The notes below the pieces were generated by a model. The model was not told the origin of the DNA, did not search any database, and was given only the letters and a program-made list of their open reading frames with translations. From NCBI RefSeq assembly GCF_036964905.1, contig NZ_JBALHR010000014.1, positions 27,032 through 91,031 of the forward strand: 64,000 nucleotides of DNA. Reading direction: 5' to 3'. Shown piece after piece: positions 14,804-23,463 of this stretch; the stretch's first letter is position 1, and the number at the start of each line of letters is the position of its first letter. The translations under genes were made by a program, and so were the position numbers. The DNA is from Gemmobacter denitrificans. Lineage in GTDB: Bacteria; Pseudomonadota; Alphaproteobacteria; Rhodobacterales; Rhodobacteraceae.

Positions 14804-16840
14804 TCACAGGTCTTTCACCAGACGCAGCGCATCATAGATTGCCGCATGGGTGTTGCGGGCAGAAACCGCATCGCCGATGCGGAACAGGCGGAAACCTGCA
14901 CCCGGATTGCGGACAACCTGCTGGCTGCGGCCTTCGGCCAAAGCATCGTAATCCACCTCGCCCAGATTGCGCGACTGTGGTTTCAGCTCGAAATACAGAT
15001 CATCCAGCGGTCGCGTGCCATGGTTCACGATCACCTGATCCACCAGCCTTTCGCGCCGGACATCGCCATAATCGCTGCCCAGAACCGCGCGCAACTGGTT
15101 GCCTTCGCGCGCCACCGACATCAGCCGCCATGTGACGGTAAAGGTCGTGTTGCGCTTTTGCAGATTGCGCATGTAGGGCACCAGATTCATCGCCATGATC
15201 TCGGGCGCAAAACTGCGGTCGGGCGTCACGATTTCCACTGCCGCACCGGTTGCGCTGACAAGATCCGCCGCCTGCAGCGCCGCATGATCGCCCGCATCAT
15301 CGAAGATCAGCACATTCGACCCCGGCTTCACATCGCCCGACAGGATATCCCAGGCCGAATGAACCAGATCATTGCCCGCGCCCAGCACCGCCGTATGCGG
15401 CAGCCCCCCCGTGGCGATGATCACCTCGTCGGGGTTGGTGTCCAGGACCGTCTCGGCCTCGGCAAAGGTGTTGAAGCGGAAACTGACCCCGCGCTTTTCG
15501 CATTGGGCCATGCGCCAGGCGATGATCGAAATCATCTCGCGCCGCCGTTCGTCCTGCGCGGTCAGACGGATCTGGCCGCCCGGCTGATCGGCGGCTTCGA
15601 ACACCGTCACCGCATGCCCGCGTTCGGCGGCCACCCGCGCCGCCTCGACCCCGGCCGGTCCGGCGCCCACGATGGTGATGCGCTTTTTCACCGCTGCGGG
15701 CGCGATGCTGTGCGGTATGGTTTCTTCGCGGCCCGTCGCGGGATTGTGCAGGCAAAAGGCCAGCCCGCCCTGATAGATACGGTCCAGACAGTAATTCGCC
15801 CCCACGCAAGGCCGGATGTCATCTTCGCGGCCCTCGATCACCTTCCGCACCAGGTGCGGATCGGCCATATGGGCGCGGGTCATGCCGACCATGTCCAGCT
15901 TGCCGCTGGCGATGGCATGGCGGGCGGTGGCCACATCGGGGATCTTGGCGGCGTGAAAGGTGGGAAAGCCGGTCGCCGCACGAATTTTACCGGCAAAATC
16001 CAGATGCGGAGCGTTCTTCATGCCCTGAATCGGGATCAGATCGGTCAGCGCCGGATCGGTATCAATCGCCCCGCGCACCACATTCAGAAAATCGACCAGC
16101 CCGCTGGCCTTCAGCTTGTGGCTGATCTCCATCCCCTCGGCGGCGGTCATCCCGCCGGGCTGGCACTGATCGCCGGTATAGCGCAGGCCCACGATGAAAT
16201 CCTGCCCGCAGCGGGCGCGGATGGCGCGCAGCACATCGAAGGTAAAGCGCAGCCGGTTGTCCAGACTGCCGCCATAGTCATTGTCCAGATCATTGGTCAG
16301 CGGTGACCAGAACTGTTCCAGCAGATGGCCATAGGCCTCCAGCTCGATCCCGTCCACACCCGCCGCCTTCATCCGTTCCGCCGCATCGGCAAAATCCTCG
16401 ATGATGCGGGCAATATCCCAATCCTCGATCCGCTTGGGAAAGGCGCGATGCGCGGCCTCGCGTTCATGGCAGGGGGCGACGATGGGCAGCCAGTCGGCCT
16501 TGTCCCAGCGGGTGCGACGGCCCAGATGGGTCAACTGGATCATCACCGCCGCACCATGATCGTGGCATTCATCGACCATCTGCTTCATCCAGCCGACGAC
16601 CTCATCCTTCCAGGCCAGGATATTGTTGAACACCGGCGGGCTGTCCCGCGCGACCGAGGCGGAACCTGCGGTCATCGTCAGCGCCACCCCCGCCTTTGCC
16701 CGTTCCACATGATAGGCGCGATAGCGGCCCTTCGGCATCCCGTCTTCGGGATAGGCCGGTTCATGGCTGGTGATCATGATGCGATTGCGCAGCGTCAGAT
16801 GCTTCAGCTGAAAGGGTTGCAAAAGGGGATCGTTGCTCAT
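14804..16840 (-). CDS. DgcA-type NADH:flavin oxidoreductase (N-demethylase family)
   Basis: A 678-residue multi-domain flavoenzyme. Residues 1-360 are an Old-Yellow-Enzyme TIM barrel (QLTHLGRRTRWDKADW near residue 100, VGLRYTGDQCQPGG, DMVGMTRAHMADPHLV). A cysteine cluster follows, CVGANYCLDRIY and FCLHNPATGREE near residues 340-365. Residues about 375-678 bind FAD and a second nucleotide (ITIVGAGPAGVEAARVAAERG). The CVGANYC form, with two Cys where trimethylamine dehydrogenase has more, is the usual form in dimethylglycine demethylase DgcA and N-methylproline demethylase relatives. It probably removes an N-methyl group from an amino acid betaine derivative. No DgcB partner is adjacent. Confidence 0.85.
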   Translation of the reverse strand: MSNDPLLQPFQLKHLTLRNRIMITSHEPAYPEDGMPKGRYRAYHVERAKAGVALTMTAGSASVARDSPPVFNNILAWKDEVVGWMKQMVDECHDHGAAVMIQLTHLGRRTRWDKADWLPIVAPCHEREAAHRAFPKRIEDWDIARIIEDFADAAERMKAAGVDGIELEAYGHLLEQFWSPLTNDLDNDYGGSLDNRLRFTFDVLRAIRARCGQDFIVGLRYTGDQCQPGGMTAAEGMEISHKLKASGLVDFLNVVRGAIDTDPALTDLIPIQGMKNAPHLDFAGKIRAATGFPTFHAAKIPDVATARHAIASGKLDMVGMTRAHMADPHLVRKVIEGREDDIRPCVGANYCLDRIYQGGLAFCLHNPATGREETIPHSIAPAAVKKRITIVGAGPAGVEAARVAAERGHAVTVFEAADQPGGQIRLTAQDERRREMISIIAWRMAQCEKRGVSFRFNTFAEAETVLDTNPDEVIIATGGLPHTAVLGAGNDLVHSAWDILSGDVKPGSNVLIFDDAGDHAALQAADLVSATGAAVEIVTPDRSFAPEIMAMNLVPYMRNLQKRNTTFTVTWRLMSVAREGNQLRAVLGSDYGDVRRERLVDQVIVNHGTRPLDDLYFELKPQSRNLGEVDYDALAEGRSQQVVRNPGAGFRLFRIGDAVSARNTHAAIYDALRLVKDL

Positions 16841-16939
16841 CTCACCGCACCTTGGGTCTGTTCCGGGGGCCTGTCCTGCGCCTGACGCTGGCCGAAATGT
16901 TCATCCCTGTCAATCTGCCGATCTTGATGAAAACAGAAA

Positions 16940-16950
16940 ATGACAGTCAT
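16940..16950. promoter_or_regulatory. Palindrome upstream of the demethylase-like gene
   Basis: ATGACAGTCAT, a perfect 5-1-5 inverted repeat in a locally AT-rich stretch 100 bp upstream of the flavoenzyme start. A candidate operator with no assigned regulator. Confidence 0.3.
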
Positions 16951-17001
16951 GAACATTTTGCGGCACAAAGCCCGTCACCCCCCCATCCGGGCACCCCGTC
17001 G

Positions 17002-18372
17002 CTAGCGGGGCAGGACAACCTCGAACACCGCCCCACCGCCCTCTGACAGGCACCGCGCCGTGCCGCCATGGGCCTTGGCCACATCGGCCACGATCGCCAG
17101 GCCCAGACCGCAGCCGCGCGACTGATCGGCATCCAGACGGAAGAACCGGTCGAAAATCCGCTCCCGCAGATCCGCCGGCACGCCCGGCCCGTCATCGCGG
17201 ACGCAAAGCCTGATGGAGTGCGGCGCAAAATCAACCACCACCTCAAGATGCCCACCCGGCGACAGCCCGTATTTCTGGGCATTGTCCAGCAGGTTGGTCA
17301 GCATTTCCTCGATCAGCACCGGATCGCATTCCACCAGCCGGGGCATCCCGGTCACCGAAAAGGCCACATCCACCCCCCGGCGCAATTGCGTTTCGGCAAA
17401 GGGGCGCACCCGGTCGCGCAGCAGCGCCACCAGATCGACAGTCTGGACGAACTCCTTCAGGCTGCGCCCGCGCACCCGTTCCAGCGACAAGAGCTGCGCC
17501 GTCAGGCGGCTGGTCGCGCGGGCACTGTCGGCAAGATCGGCCACCCGCGACCGCAACTCTGCCTCGGTGGGGGCGCTGATCGCTGCCTCGGCCTGGCTCT
17601 GGATCGCCGCAACCGGGTTGCGCATCTGATGGGCTGCATCCGAAATGAAGCCGTCTCGCAGCGCAAAGGCCCGCGACAGCCGTTCGAACAGCGAATTGGT
17701 GGTGGCCACCAGCGGGCGCAATTCGGGCGGCACCCAGCGGCGGATCGGGCGCAGATCATCGGGGCTGCGCTGACCGATGGCGTCGCGCAGATCCAGCAGC
17801 GGCTTCAGGCCCAGCTGGATGCCGAACCACAGGATCAGCACCGCCGTCAGCAACACGGATCCCAGCAGGATGACGGACTGGGCCAGCAATTCGCGCGACA
17901 AGGCCCGGCGTTGGGTGATGGTCTGCCAGACCTCCACCGTCACCCAGCCGCCGAATTGCGGTTCACTGATGAATTCGCGCAAGACAATCGCCCGCACCGG
18001 CTGCCCCAGCGAAACACTGTCAAAAAACACCGGATCGCCGCCATCGACGATCGTATCCATCGGCAGATCGGGCGGATCGGAATAGCCGGTCACAAAGCCA
18101 CCCCCCGGCCCGGTGATGCGGTAATAGACCGGATCGCCCAGGGCTGTGGTCAGTTCGTCCAGCAATTGTTCGGTCAGCACATCGCCGCCCGAAATGACGA
18201 CATCGCGCGAAATCGTCAGCGCAACCGCCAGCAGCGTGTTGTCATACAGCTCTTGCGACAACCGCGTCGCCGCCTGATAGCGGGCAAAGGATGCGGCAGT
18301 GGCAACAGCAACCAGCGGCAGGATCAGCAGCAGGAACAGCCTGCCGCGCAATGAAAGCTGGCGCAGCATCAC
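17002..18372 (-). CDS. tctE: Sensor histidine kinase of a TctDE-type two-component system
   Basis: A 456-residue inner-membrane kinase. TM1 is at residues 10-28 (LFLLLILPLVAVATAASF), followed by a periplasmic sensor of the 2CSK_N type found in TctE, TM2 near residues 165-185 and a HAMP-like linker. The phospho-acceptor His is in DAAHQMRNPVAAI near residue 245. The ATPase domain has LLDNAQKYG (N box), VRDDGPGVP (G1) and GCGLGLAIVADVAKAHGG (G2). The GTG start overlaps the stop of the response regulator gene (GTGATG). TctE proteins sense tricarboxylates and turn on the transporter encoded next to them, here the divergent tctC/tctAB operon. Confidence 0.9.
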   Translation of the reverse strand: MMLRQLSLRGRLFLLLILPLVAVATAASFARYQAATRLSQELYDNTLLAVALTISRDVVISGGDVLTEQLLDELTTALGDPVYYRITGPGGGFVTGYSDPPDLPMDTIVDGGDPVFFDSVSLGQPVRAIVLREFISEPQFGGWVTVEVWQTITQRRALSRELLAQSVILLGSVLLTAVLILWFGIQLGLKPLLDLRDAIGQRSPDDLRPIRRWVPPELRPLVATTNSLFERLSRAFALRDGFISDAAHQMRNPVAAIQSQAEAAISAPTEAELRSRVADLADSARATSRLTAQLLSLERVRGRSLKEFVQTVDLVALLRDRVRPFAETQLRRGVDVAFSVTGMPRLVECDPVLIEEMLTNLLDNAQKYGLSPGGHLEVVVDFAPHSIRLCVRDDGPGVPADLRERIFDRFFRLDADQSRGCGLGLAIVADVAKAHGGTARCLSEGGGAVFEVVLPR

Positions 18373-19034
18373 CCTTCGTCCAGCATATAGCCCAAACCGC
18401 GTGCGGTGCGGATCGTGACCCCGGAACCATCAATCTTGCGCCGCAGCCGCGAGACCAGCAGTTCAACCGCATTGGGCTCCACCGGCGTGCCGGTGCCATA
18501 CAGATTGTCTGCGATCCGGTCCTTTTCGATCAGCCTGCCGCGGTGTTCCAGCAGCAGTTCGAACAGCGCCAGTTCCCGCCGCGGCAGATCGAGGTTGCGC
18601 GCGCCCAGCAGCACCACCCGCTGTTCGCGGTCATAGACCAGCGCGCCGATGGTCTCGCGCAAGGGGGCCACCTGTGGGCGGCGGCGCGACAGCGCGCGCA
18701 GCCGCGCCACAAGTTCGGCCATGTCGAACGGCTTGACCAGATAGTCATCCGCCCCGGCATCCAGCCCTTCCACCCGTTCCGAAGTCTTGCCCCGCGCGGT
18801 CAGAATCAACGCGGGTGTGGTGTCGCCACGCGCCCGCATGCGCCGGATGATCTCGATCCCCGACAGGCGCGGCAGGTTGATGTCGATGATCGCCACATCG
18901 GCGGAATTATGCGCCAGAAAGGCATCCCCATCCAGCCCATCTTCCAGATGATCCACCGCATGCCCCTGATCTTTCAGGGAATTGGCGATGCCCTTCGCCA
19001 GGTTCTGGTTATCTTCGATCAGAAGCACGCGCAT
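18369..19034 (-). CDS. tctD: OmpR-family response regulator of a TctDE-type system
   Basis: A 221-residue regulator. The receiver domain (residues 1-115) has the acidic pair in LLIEDNQNL, the phospho-acceptor Asp in VAIIDINLPRLSG near residue 51, the Thr of LILTARG and the Lys of YLVKPFDMAELV. The C-terminal winged helix (residues about 125-221) has LLEHRGRLIEKDRIADNLYG and VSRLRRKIDGSGVTIRTARGLGYML. I chose the ATG at 19034, which starts MRVLLIEDNQN with AGAGGGA upstream; the frame is open further but the extension is not regulator-like. It is divergent from tctC (163-bp gap) and probably activates it. Confidence 0.93.
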   Translation of the reverse strand: MRVLLIEDNQNLAKGIANSLKDQGHAVDHLEDGLDGDAFLAHNSADVAIIDINLPRLSGIEIIRRMRARGDTTPALILTARGKTSERVEGLDAGADDYLVKPFDMAELVARLRALSRRRPQVAPLRETIGALVYDREQRVVLLGARNLDLPRRELALFELLLEHRGRLIEKDRIADNLYGTGTPVEPNAVELLVSRLRRKIDGSGVTIRTARGLGYMLDEG

Positions 19035-19197
19035 CGGGGTTCCCTCTGGTGCAGGCGGGGTGCCGGACAGGTTTCCGACAGGAAACCGGCCTATGGTGCG
19101 CATCAAGCCGTCCTTGGGAGGAGAAATCAAGAACGGCACCGCGTCTGATGGCAGGTCTGGCCTGCACGGCGTGCAACTGGGATCGTGGGAGGACGAC

Positions 19198-20304
19198 ATG
19201 ACAAAAGACTTCAACATCACGCGCCGCGTGGCCCTTGGCCTTGTGGCCGGGGCGATGGCCATGGGCCTGGCACAGCCGGCCGCCGCCGAGGTGGATTTCG
19301 GCGGCCAGACCATCGAATGGATCATCCCCTTTTCGGCCGGTGGCGGTTCCGACACCTGGGCCCGCTTCAACGCGCCGCTTCTGTCCAAATATCTGCCGGG
19401 CCAGCCCACCGTGGTGGTGGTGAACGAACCCGGTGGCGGTTCGACCAAGGGCACCAACCTGTTTGCCGCCCGCGCCAAGCCCGACGGGCTGACCATCCTT
19501 GGCACCTCGGGGTCGACGCAGTTCCCCTATCTGCTGGGCGATCCGCGCGTGCGCTATGAATACAAGGATTGGAAGATTGCCATGGCCGGCCCGACGGGCG
19601 GCGTCGTCTATACCACCCCGTCGCTGGGCCTGAAGGCGCCCGAAGATATCGCGATGCTGAAGGGCAAGGACCTGGTCTATGCCAGCCAGGGCGCAACCTC
19701 GCTGGATCTGGTGCCGCTGCTCGGCTTCCGCCTGATGGGCTTCAATGTCCAGCATGTGTTCGGGTTCAAGGGACGCGGCGATGGCCGCCTGGCCTTTGAA
19801 CGCGCCGAAGTTAACATCGATTACCAGACCTCCTCGGCCTATATCAAGAACGTCAAGCCGCTGGTCGATGCCGGTCAGGCCGTGCCGCTGTTCAGCTGGG
19901 GCGTGCTGAACGAGGCGGGCGAGGTGGTGCGCGATCCGACCTTCCCCGAACTGCCCTCTTTCGTCGAAGCCTATCAGACGCTGACCGGTGCCGCGCCTTC
20001 GGGCCCGGAATACGATGCCTATTTCGCCTTCTTCACCGCAGGCTTCCCGGCGCAGAAAATGGTGTTCCTGCCGAAAGATACGCCCGATGACATCGTCGCG
20101 GCCTATCAGAAGGCGTTCGAGGACATGAAGGCCGACCCCGACTATCAGGCCAATGCCGAAGCGGTTCTGGGCACCTATGAACAGGTCACCGGCCCGCTGG
20201 CACAGGCGCTGTTTGAAAAGGGCACGACCATCTCGCCCGACCTGCGCAAGCAGGTGGCAGACATGCTGGCCGCCGATTACGGCGTGAAGCTGGGCGAAGA
20301 ATAA
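19198..20304 (+). CDS. tctC: Tripartite tricarboxylate transporter binding protein (TctC family)
   Basis: A 368-residue periplasmic binding protein. The leader MTKDFNITRRVALGLVAGA resembles a weak Tat or long Sec signal, ending at PAAAE. The mature part begins GQTIEWIIPFSAGGGSDTWAR, a TctC-family start, with VVVNEPGGGSTKGTN following. It is longer than the average Bug protein (about 320) because of extra C-terminal sequence (FTAGFPAQKMVFLPKDTPDD). GGGAGG precedes the ATG. It is the first gene of the operon controlled by the divergent TctDE pair. A terminator-like hairpin follows. The ligand is probably a tricarboxylate, judged by the enzymes downstream. Confidence 0.9.
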   Translation: MTKDFNITRRVALGLVAGAMAMGLAQPAAAEVDFGGQTIEWIIPFSAGGGSDTWARFNAPLLSKYLPGQPTVVVVNEPGGGSTKGTNLFAARAKPDGLTILGTSGSTQFPYLLGDPRVRYEYKDWKIAMAGPTGGVVYTTPSLGLKAPEDIAMLKGKDLVYASQGATSLDLVPLLGFRLMGFNVQHVFGFKGRGDGRLAFERAEVNIDYQTSSAYIKNVKPLVDAGQAVPLFSWGVLNEAGEVVRDPTFPELPSFVEAYQTLTGAAPSGPEYDAYFAFFTAGFPAQKMVFLPKDTPDDIVAAYQKAFEDMKADPDYQANAEAVLGTYEQVTGPLAQALFEKGTTISPDLRKQVADMLAADYGVKLGEE

Positions 20305-20318
20305 GCCCTCTCCGATCC

Positions 20319-20355
20319 GGGTGCGGCGGCCATCAAGGGCCCCGCACCCTTTTTT
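20319..20355 (+). terminator. Intra-operon terminator/attenuator after tctC
   Basis: An 8-bp stem (GGGTGCGG at 20319-20326 with CCGCACCC at 20342-20349) is followed by six T. It has the form of an intrinsic terminator but lies between tctC and tctAB, so it probably lets only part of the transcripts continue. Confidence 0.75.
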
Positions 20356-20407
20356 CTTCCATCCATGACCCGTCGCCACAGCGCGACAAACACGGGAGGT
20401 TTCCACC

Positions 20408-22402
20408 GTGGTCGATACCCTATTGTCCGCTCTGGGCGCATTGCTGACATTTCAGCACCTGTTCTACATGCTGATCGGCGTGTCTGTCGGGCTGGTCATC
20501 GGTGTGATCCCCGGTCTTGGCGGCATCGCCGGCCTGTCCCTGCTGATCCCCTTCCTTTATGGCATGGACGAAATCACCGCCCTTGCCATGCTGATCGGCC
20601 TTGTCGCGGTGATCCCCACTTCGGACACGTTTTCTTCGGTGCTGATGGGCATCCCGGGATCGTCGGCCAGTCAGGCCACGGTCCTGGACGGCTTTCCGCT
20701 GGCCCGTCAGGGGCAGGCGGCGCGGGCGCTTTCGGCGGCCTTCATCTCCTCGATGGCAGGCGGCATCTTCGGCGCGGTGGTCCTGACCGGATTTGTGGTG
20801 ATCGCCCGGCCGATCATCCTGTCTTTCGGTTCGGCCGAATTGTTCATGCTGGCCCTGTTCGGCCTGTCGATGGTGGCGGTTCTGGCCGGGCGCAGCCTGG
20901 CAAAGGGGCTGGCTGCCTGCTGCATCGGCCTTATCATCGGGTCCATCGGCGGCGCACCCGCGACCGGCGAATTCCGCATGATCTTCGGCTTTGATTACCT
21001 GTATGACGGTATTCCGCTGGTGATCGTGGGGCTTGGCTTCTTCGCCATCCCCGAAATCGCCGACCTGCTGCGCAAGAATTCGGCCATCGCCTCGGGCCAT
21101 GCGCTCGGCTCCGGCTGGTTTCAGGGGTTCCGCGACTGGTGGGCCAATCTCTGGCTGTCCATGCGCTGCGCGGGCATCGGTTGCATCATCGGCGCAATCC
21201 CCGGCCTTGGCGGATCGGTGGTGGACTGGATCGCCTATGGCCATGCCGTCCAGACGGTGAAGAAAGACCCGCAGTTCGGCAAGGGCGACATCCGGGGCGT
21301 TGTGGCCCCCGAAAGCGCAAACAATGCCATGCAGGGCGGGGCGCTGCTGCCCACGATGCTGTTCGGTATCCCCGGTTCGGGGTCGATGGCGGTGTTTCTC
21401 GGCGGTATGGTCCTGCTCGGGATTCAGCCCGGCCCTTCGATGGTGGGCGCGGATCTGAACATCACCTATTCGATCATCTGGTCGCTGGCGCTGGCCAATG
21501 TGATGGGCGCGGGCATCTGCCTTGCGCTGGCCATCCCGATTTCCCGCCTGACCCAGATCCCGTTCCAGCGGCTTGCCCCCTTCATGATCGTGCTGATCAG
21601 CTTTGCCGCCTTTCAGGCCACGCGGTCGCTGGCCGATCTGGTGGCGCTCTTGTCGCTGGGCGTGCTGGGTGTGCTGATGAAGCGCTTCGGCTGGCCCCGC
21701 CCTGCCCTGCTGATCGGCTATGTCCTGGCCCCGCAGGCCGAGACCTATTTCTACCAGGCGCTGCAATTCAACGGCTGGTCGTTCCTTGGCCGCCCGGGGG
21801 TGATCATCATCGGGTTGATGACGCTGGCTTCGGTGTTCTTTGGCCTGCGCAACCGGGTGGATGAACATGGCGCGGTCGAACCCAAGGCCGATGATGCGCC
21901 CGATGTTCCCGGCCTGAAGGCCCATCTGCCGCAGATCGGCTTTGCGCTGGCCATGGCCGTGCTGCTGCTGGTCGCGCTGACCGACTCGCTCAAGCATGAT
22001 TTCCTCGGGCAGGTCTTCCCGCTGGCGGTTTCGGTCATCGGGTTGGTCATGCTGGCAATCCTGATCCCCCAGCTGGTGCGCGGCAAGACCGGCCACCATG
22101 CCCATTTTGATGCCGAACTGACCGGGGATCACGTCGGCCAGGAAGGGATCGGCACGCTCTGGGGCGGGCTGGGATGGATCGCAGCGCTGGTGGGGCTGAC
22201 GGCGCTGATCGGCTTCTATGCCGCACTGCTGATCTTCTTTCCGGTCTTCTTGATCGTGCGGGCCAAGGCCGGCCCGGTTGCTGTGGTGCTGATGACGGCG
22301 CTGGCGGCGGGCTTCATCCTGCTGCTGGCCTGGGCCCTGTCGCTCAATTTCCCGTCCGGCCTGCTGCAATCGCTGGTCGATCTGCCCTGGCCCCTGCGCT
22401 GA
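20408..22402 (+). CDS. Fused TctA-TctB tripartite tricarboxylate transporter membrane protein
   Basis: A 664-residue membrane protein. Residues 1-490 or so are TctA: GVIPGLGGIAGLSLLIPF near residue 37, IPGSSASQATVLDGFPLA, then GAIPGLGGSVVDWIAYG and APESANNAMQGGALLPTMLFGIPGSG. After a polar linker (residues about 480-505, RVDEHGAVEPKADDAPD) come four more hydrophobic segments typical of TctB. The normally separate small subunit is thus joined to the C-terminus, and no separate tctB is present, unlike at 5948. The start is GTG with GGGAGG upstream. The downstream dehydrogenase gene begins 10 bp after the stop. Confidence 0.9.
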   Translation: MVDTLLSALGALLTFQHLFYMLIGVSVGLVIGVIPGLGGIAGLSLLIPFLYGMDEITALAMLIGLVAVIPTSDTFSSVLMGIPGSSASQATVLDGFPLARQGQAARALSAAFISSMAGGIFGAVVLTGFVVIARPIILSFGSAELFMLALFGLSMVAVLAGRSLAKGLAACCIGLIIGSIGGAPATGEFRMIFGFDYLYDGIPLVIVGLGFFAIPEIADLLRKNSAIASGHALGSGWFQGFRDWWANLWLSMRCAGIGCIIGAIPGLGGSVVDWIAYGHAVQTVKKDPQFGKGDIRGVVAPESANNAMQGGALLPTMLFGIPGSGSMAVFLGGMVLLGIQPGPSMVGADLNITYSIIWSLALANVMGAGICLALAIPISRLTQIPFQRLAPFMIVLISFAAFQATRSLADLVALLSLGVLGVLMKRFGWPRPALLIGYVLAPQAETYFYQALQFNGWSFLGRPGVIIIGLMTLASVFFGLRNRVDEHGAVEPKADDAPDVPGLKAHLPQIGFALAMAVLLLVALTDSLKHDFLGQVFPLAVSVIGLVMLAILIPQLVRGKTGHHAHFDAELTGDHVGQEGIGTLWGGLGWIAALVGLTALIGFYAALLIFFPVFLIVRAKAGPVAVVLMTALAAGFILLLAWALSLNFPSGLLQSLVDLPWPLR

Positions 22403-22412
22403 GCGCCGCACC

Positions 22413-23462
22413 ATGGACCTGCTGGTGCTTGAAGGCGACGGGATCGGCCCCGAAATCACCGCCGCCACGGTGGCGGTGATCCGGGCGGCGGCGGATCGGT
22501 TCGATCTGCCGCTCCGGCTCAGCCGCGCGGAAATCGGCTTTGCCGCCCTTGCGCGGCAGGGCACAACCCTTCCCCAGGGGGTCATCGCCCTGGCACGGGC
22601 GGCGGATGGGGTGATCCTTGGCCCCGTGTCGCACAATGCCTATCCCCCGGTGGCCGAAGGCGGGCTGAACCCGTCAGGCGTGCTGCGGCGCGAACTGGAA
22701 CTGTTCGCCAATATCCGCCCGGCCCGGTCGCGCGCAGGCACCCCCCGCCCGGTGGCGCAGGAGACCGATCTGGTGATCGTGCGCGAAAACCTCGAAGGCT
22801 TCTATGCCGATCGCAACATGGCCTCGGGCGCGGGCGAGATCCTTGTGGAACCCGGTGTTGCCATCGCCTTGCGCAAGATCACGGCCAAAGGCAGCGCCCG
22901 CATCGCGGAAGCCGCCTTTGCCCTTGCCGCCACGCGCCCGCGCAAGCGGGTGGCCACCATCCACAAGGCCAATGTGCTGCGGCTCTCTGACGGGGTGTTT
23001 CTGACCGAGGTGCGCAAGGTCGCCGCGCGCTACCCGCAGATCGCACACGAAGAAATTCTGGTCGATGCCGCTGCCGCGCATCTGGTGCGCAACCCCGCCC
23101 GCTTCGATGTGATCCTTGCCACCAACATGTTCGGCGACATCCTGTCGGACCTTGCGTCAGAAATCGCCGGGGGCCTTGGTCTGGCCGCATCGCTCAATCT
23201 GGGCGCACAGGCGGCGGTGGCGCAGGCGCAGCACGGGTCAGCCCCCGATATCGCCGGGCAGGATCGGGCCAATCCCGCCTCGCTCATCGGCTCTGCCGCC
23301 ATGCTCCTGCGCCATCTCGGCGCGGCACAGGCGGCCGATGCCATCGACCACAGCCTTGATACGGCGCTGTCGCGCCCCGAAACCCGCACCCCCGATCTGG
23401 GCGGCGCGCTTGGCACCGCAGCCTTCGGCGCGCGGCTCGCCTCGATGATCCAGGAGATGTGA
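22413..23462 (+). CDS. Isocitrate/isopropylmalate dehydrogenase-family enzyme
   Basis: A 349-residue beta-decarboxylating dehydrogenase. Seen: LLVLEGDGIGPEI at the start, LVIVRENLEGFYAD near residue 123 (the substrate-binding loop), the Lys of IHKANVLRLSDG near residue 185, and the metal Asp residues of ATNMFGDILSDLASEI near residue 235. The family oxidises (2R,3S)-2-hydroxy-3-carboxy acids such as isopropylmalate, isocitrate, homoisocitrate or tartrate. The loop differs from LeuB, and a stray leuB among uptake genes is unlikely, so a catabolic substrate taken up by the Tct system is inferred. The ATG at 22413 follows the transporter stop by 10 bp. Confidence 0.88.
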   Translation: MDLLVLEGDGIGPEITAATVAVIRAAADRFDLPLRLSRAEIGFAALARQGTTLPQGVIALARAADGVILGPVSHNAYPPVAEGGLNPSGVLRRELELFANIRPARSRAGTPRPVAQETDLVIVRENLEGFYADRNMASGAGEILVEPGVAIALRKITAKGSARIAEAAFALAATRPRKRVATIHKANVLRLSDGVFLTEVRKVAARYPQIAHEEILVDAAAAHLVRNPARFDVILATNMFGDILSDLASEIAGGLGLAASLNLGAQAAVAQAQHGSAPDIAGQDRANPASLIGSAAMLLRHLGAAQAADAIDHSLDTALSRPETRTPDLGGALGTAAFGARLASMIQEM

Positions 23463-23463
23463 C

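Noticed and set aside
14804..16840. Loss of an iron-sulfur cysteine in the flavoenzyme read as a damaging mutation
   Set aside because: The CVGANYC form is what I recall for DgcA-type demethylases, so it is a family trait.
20420..22636. A 738-codon open frame on the minus strand opposite the fused TctA-TctB gene
   Set aside because: It is the antisense of a clear membrane-transporter gene, is very rich in Gln, His and Arg and has no domain. GC-rich genes commonly give such shadows.
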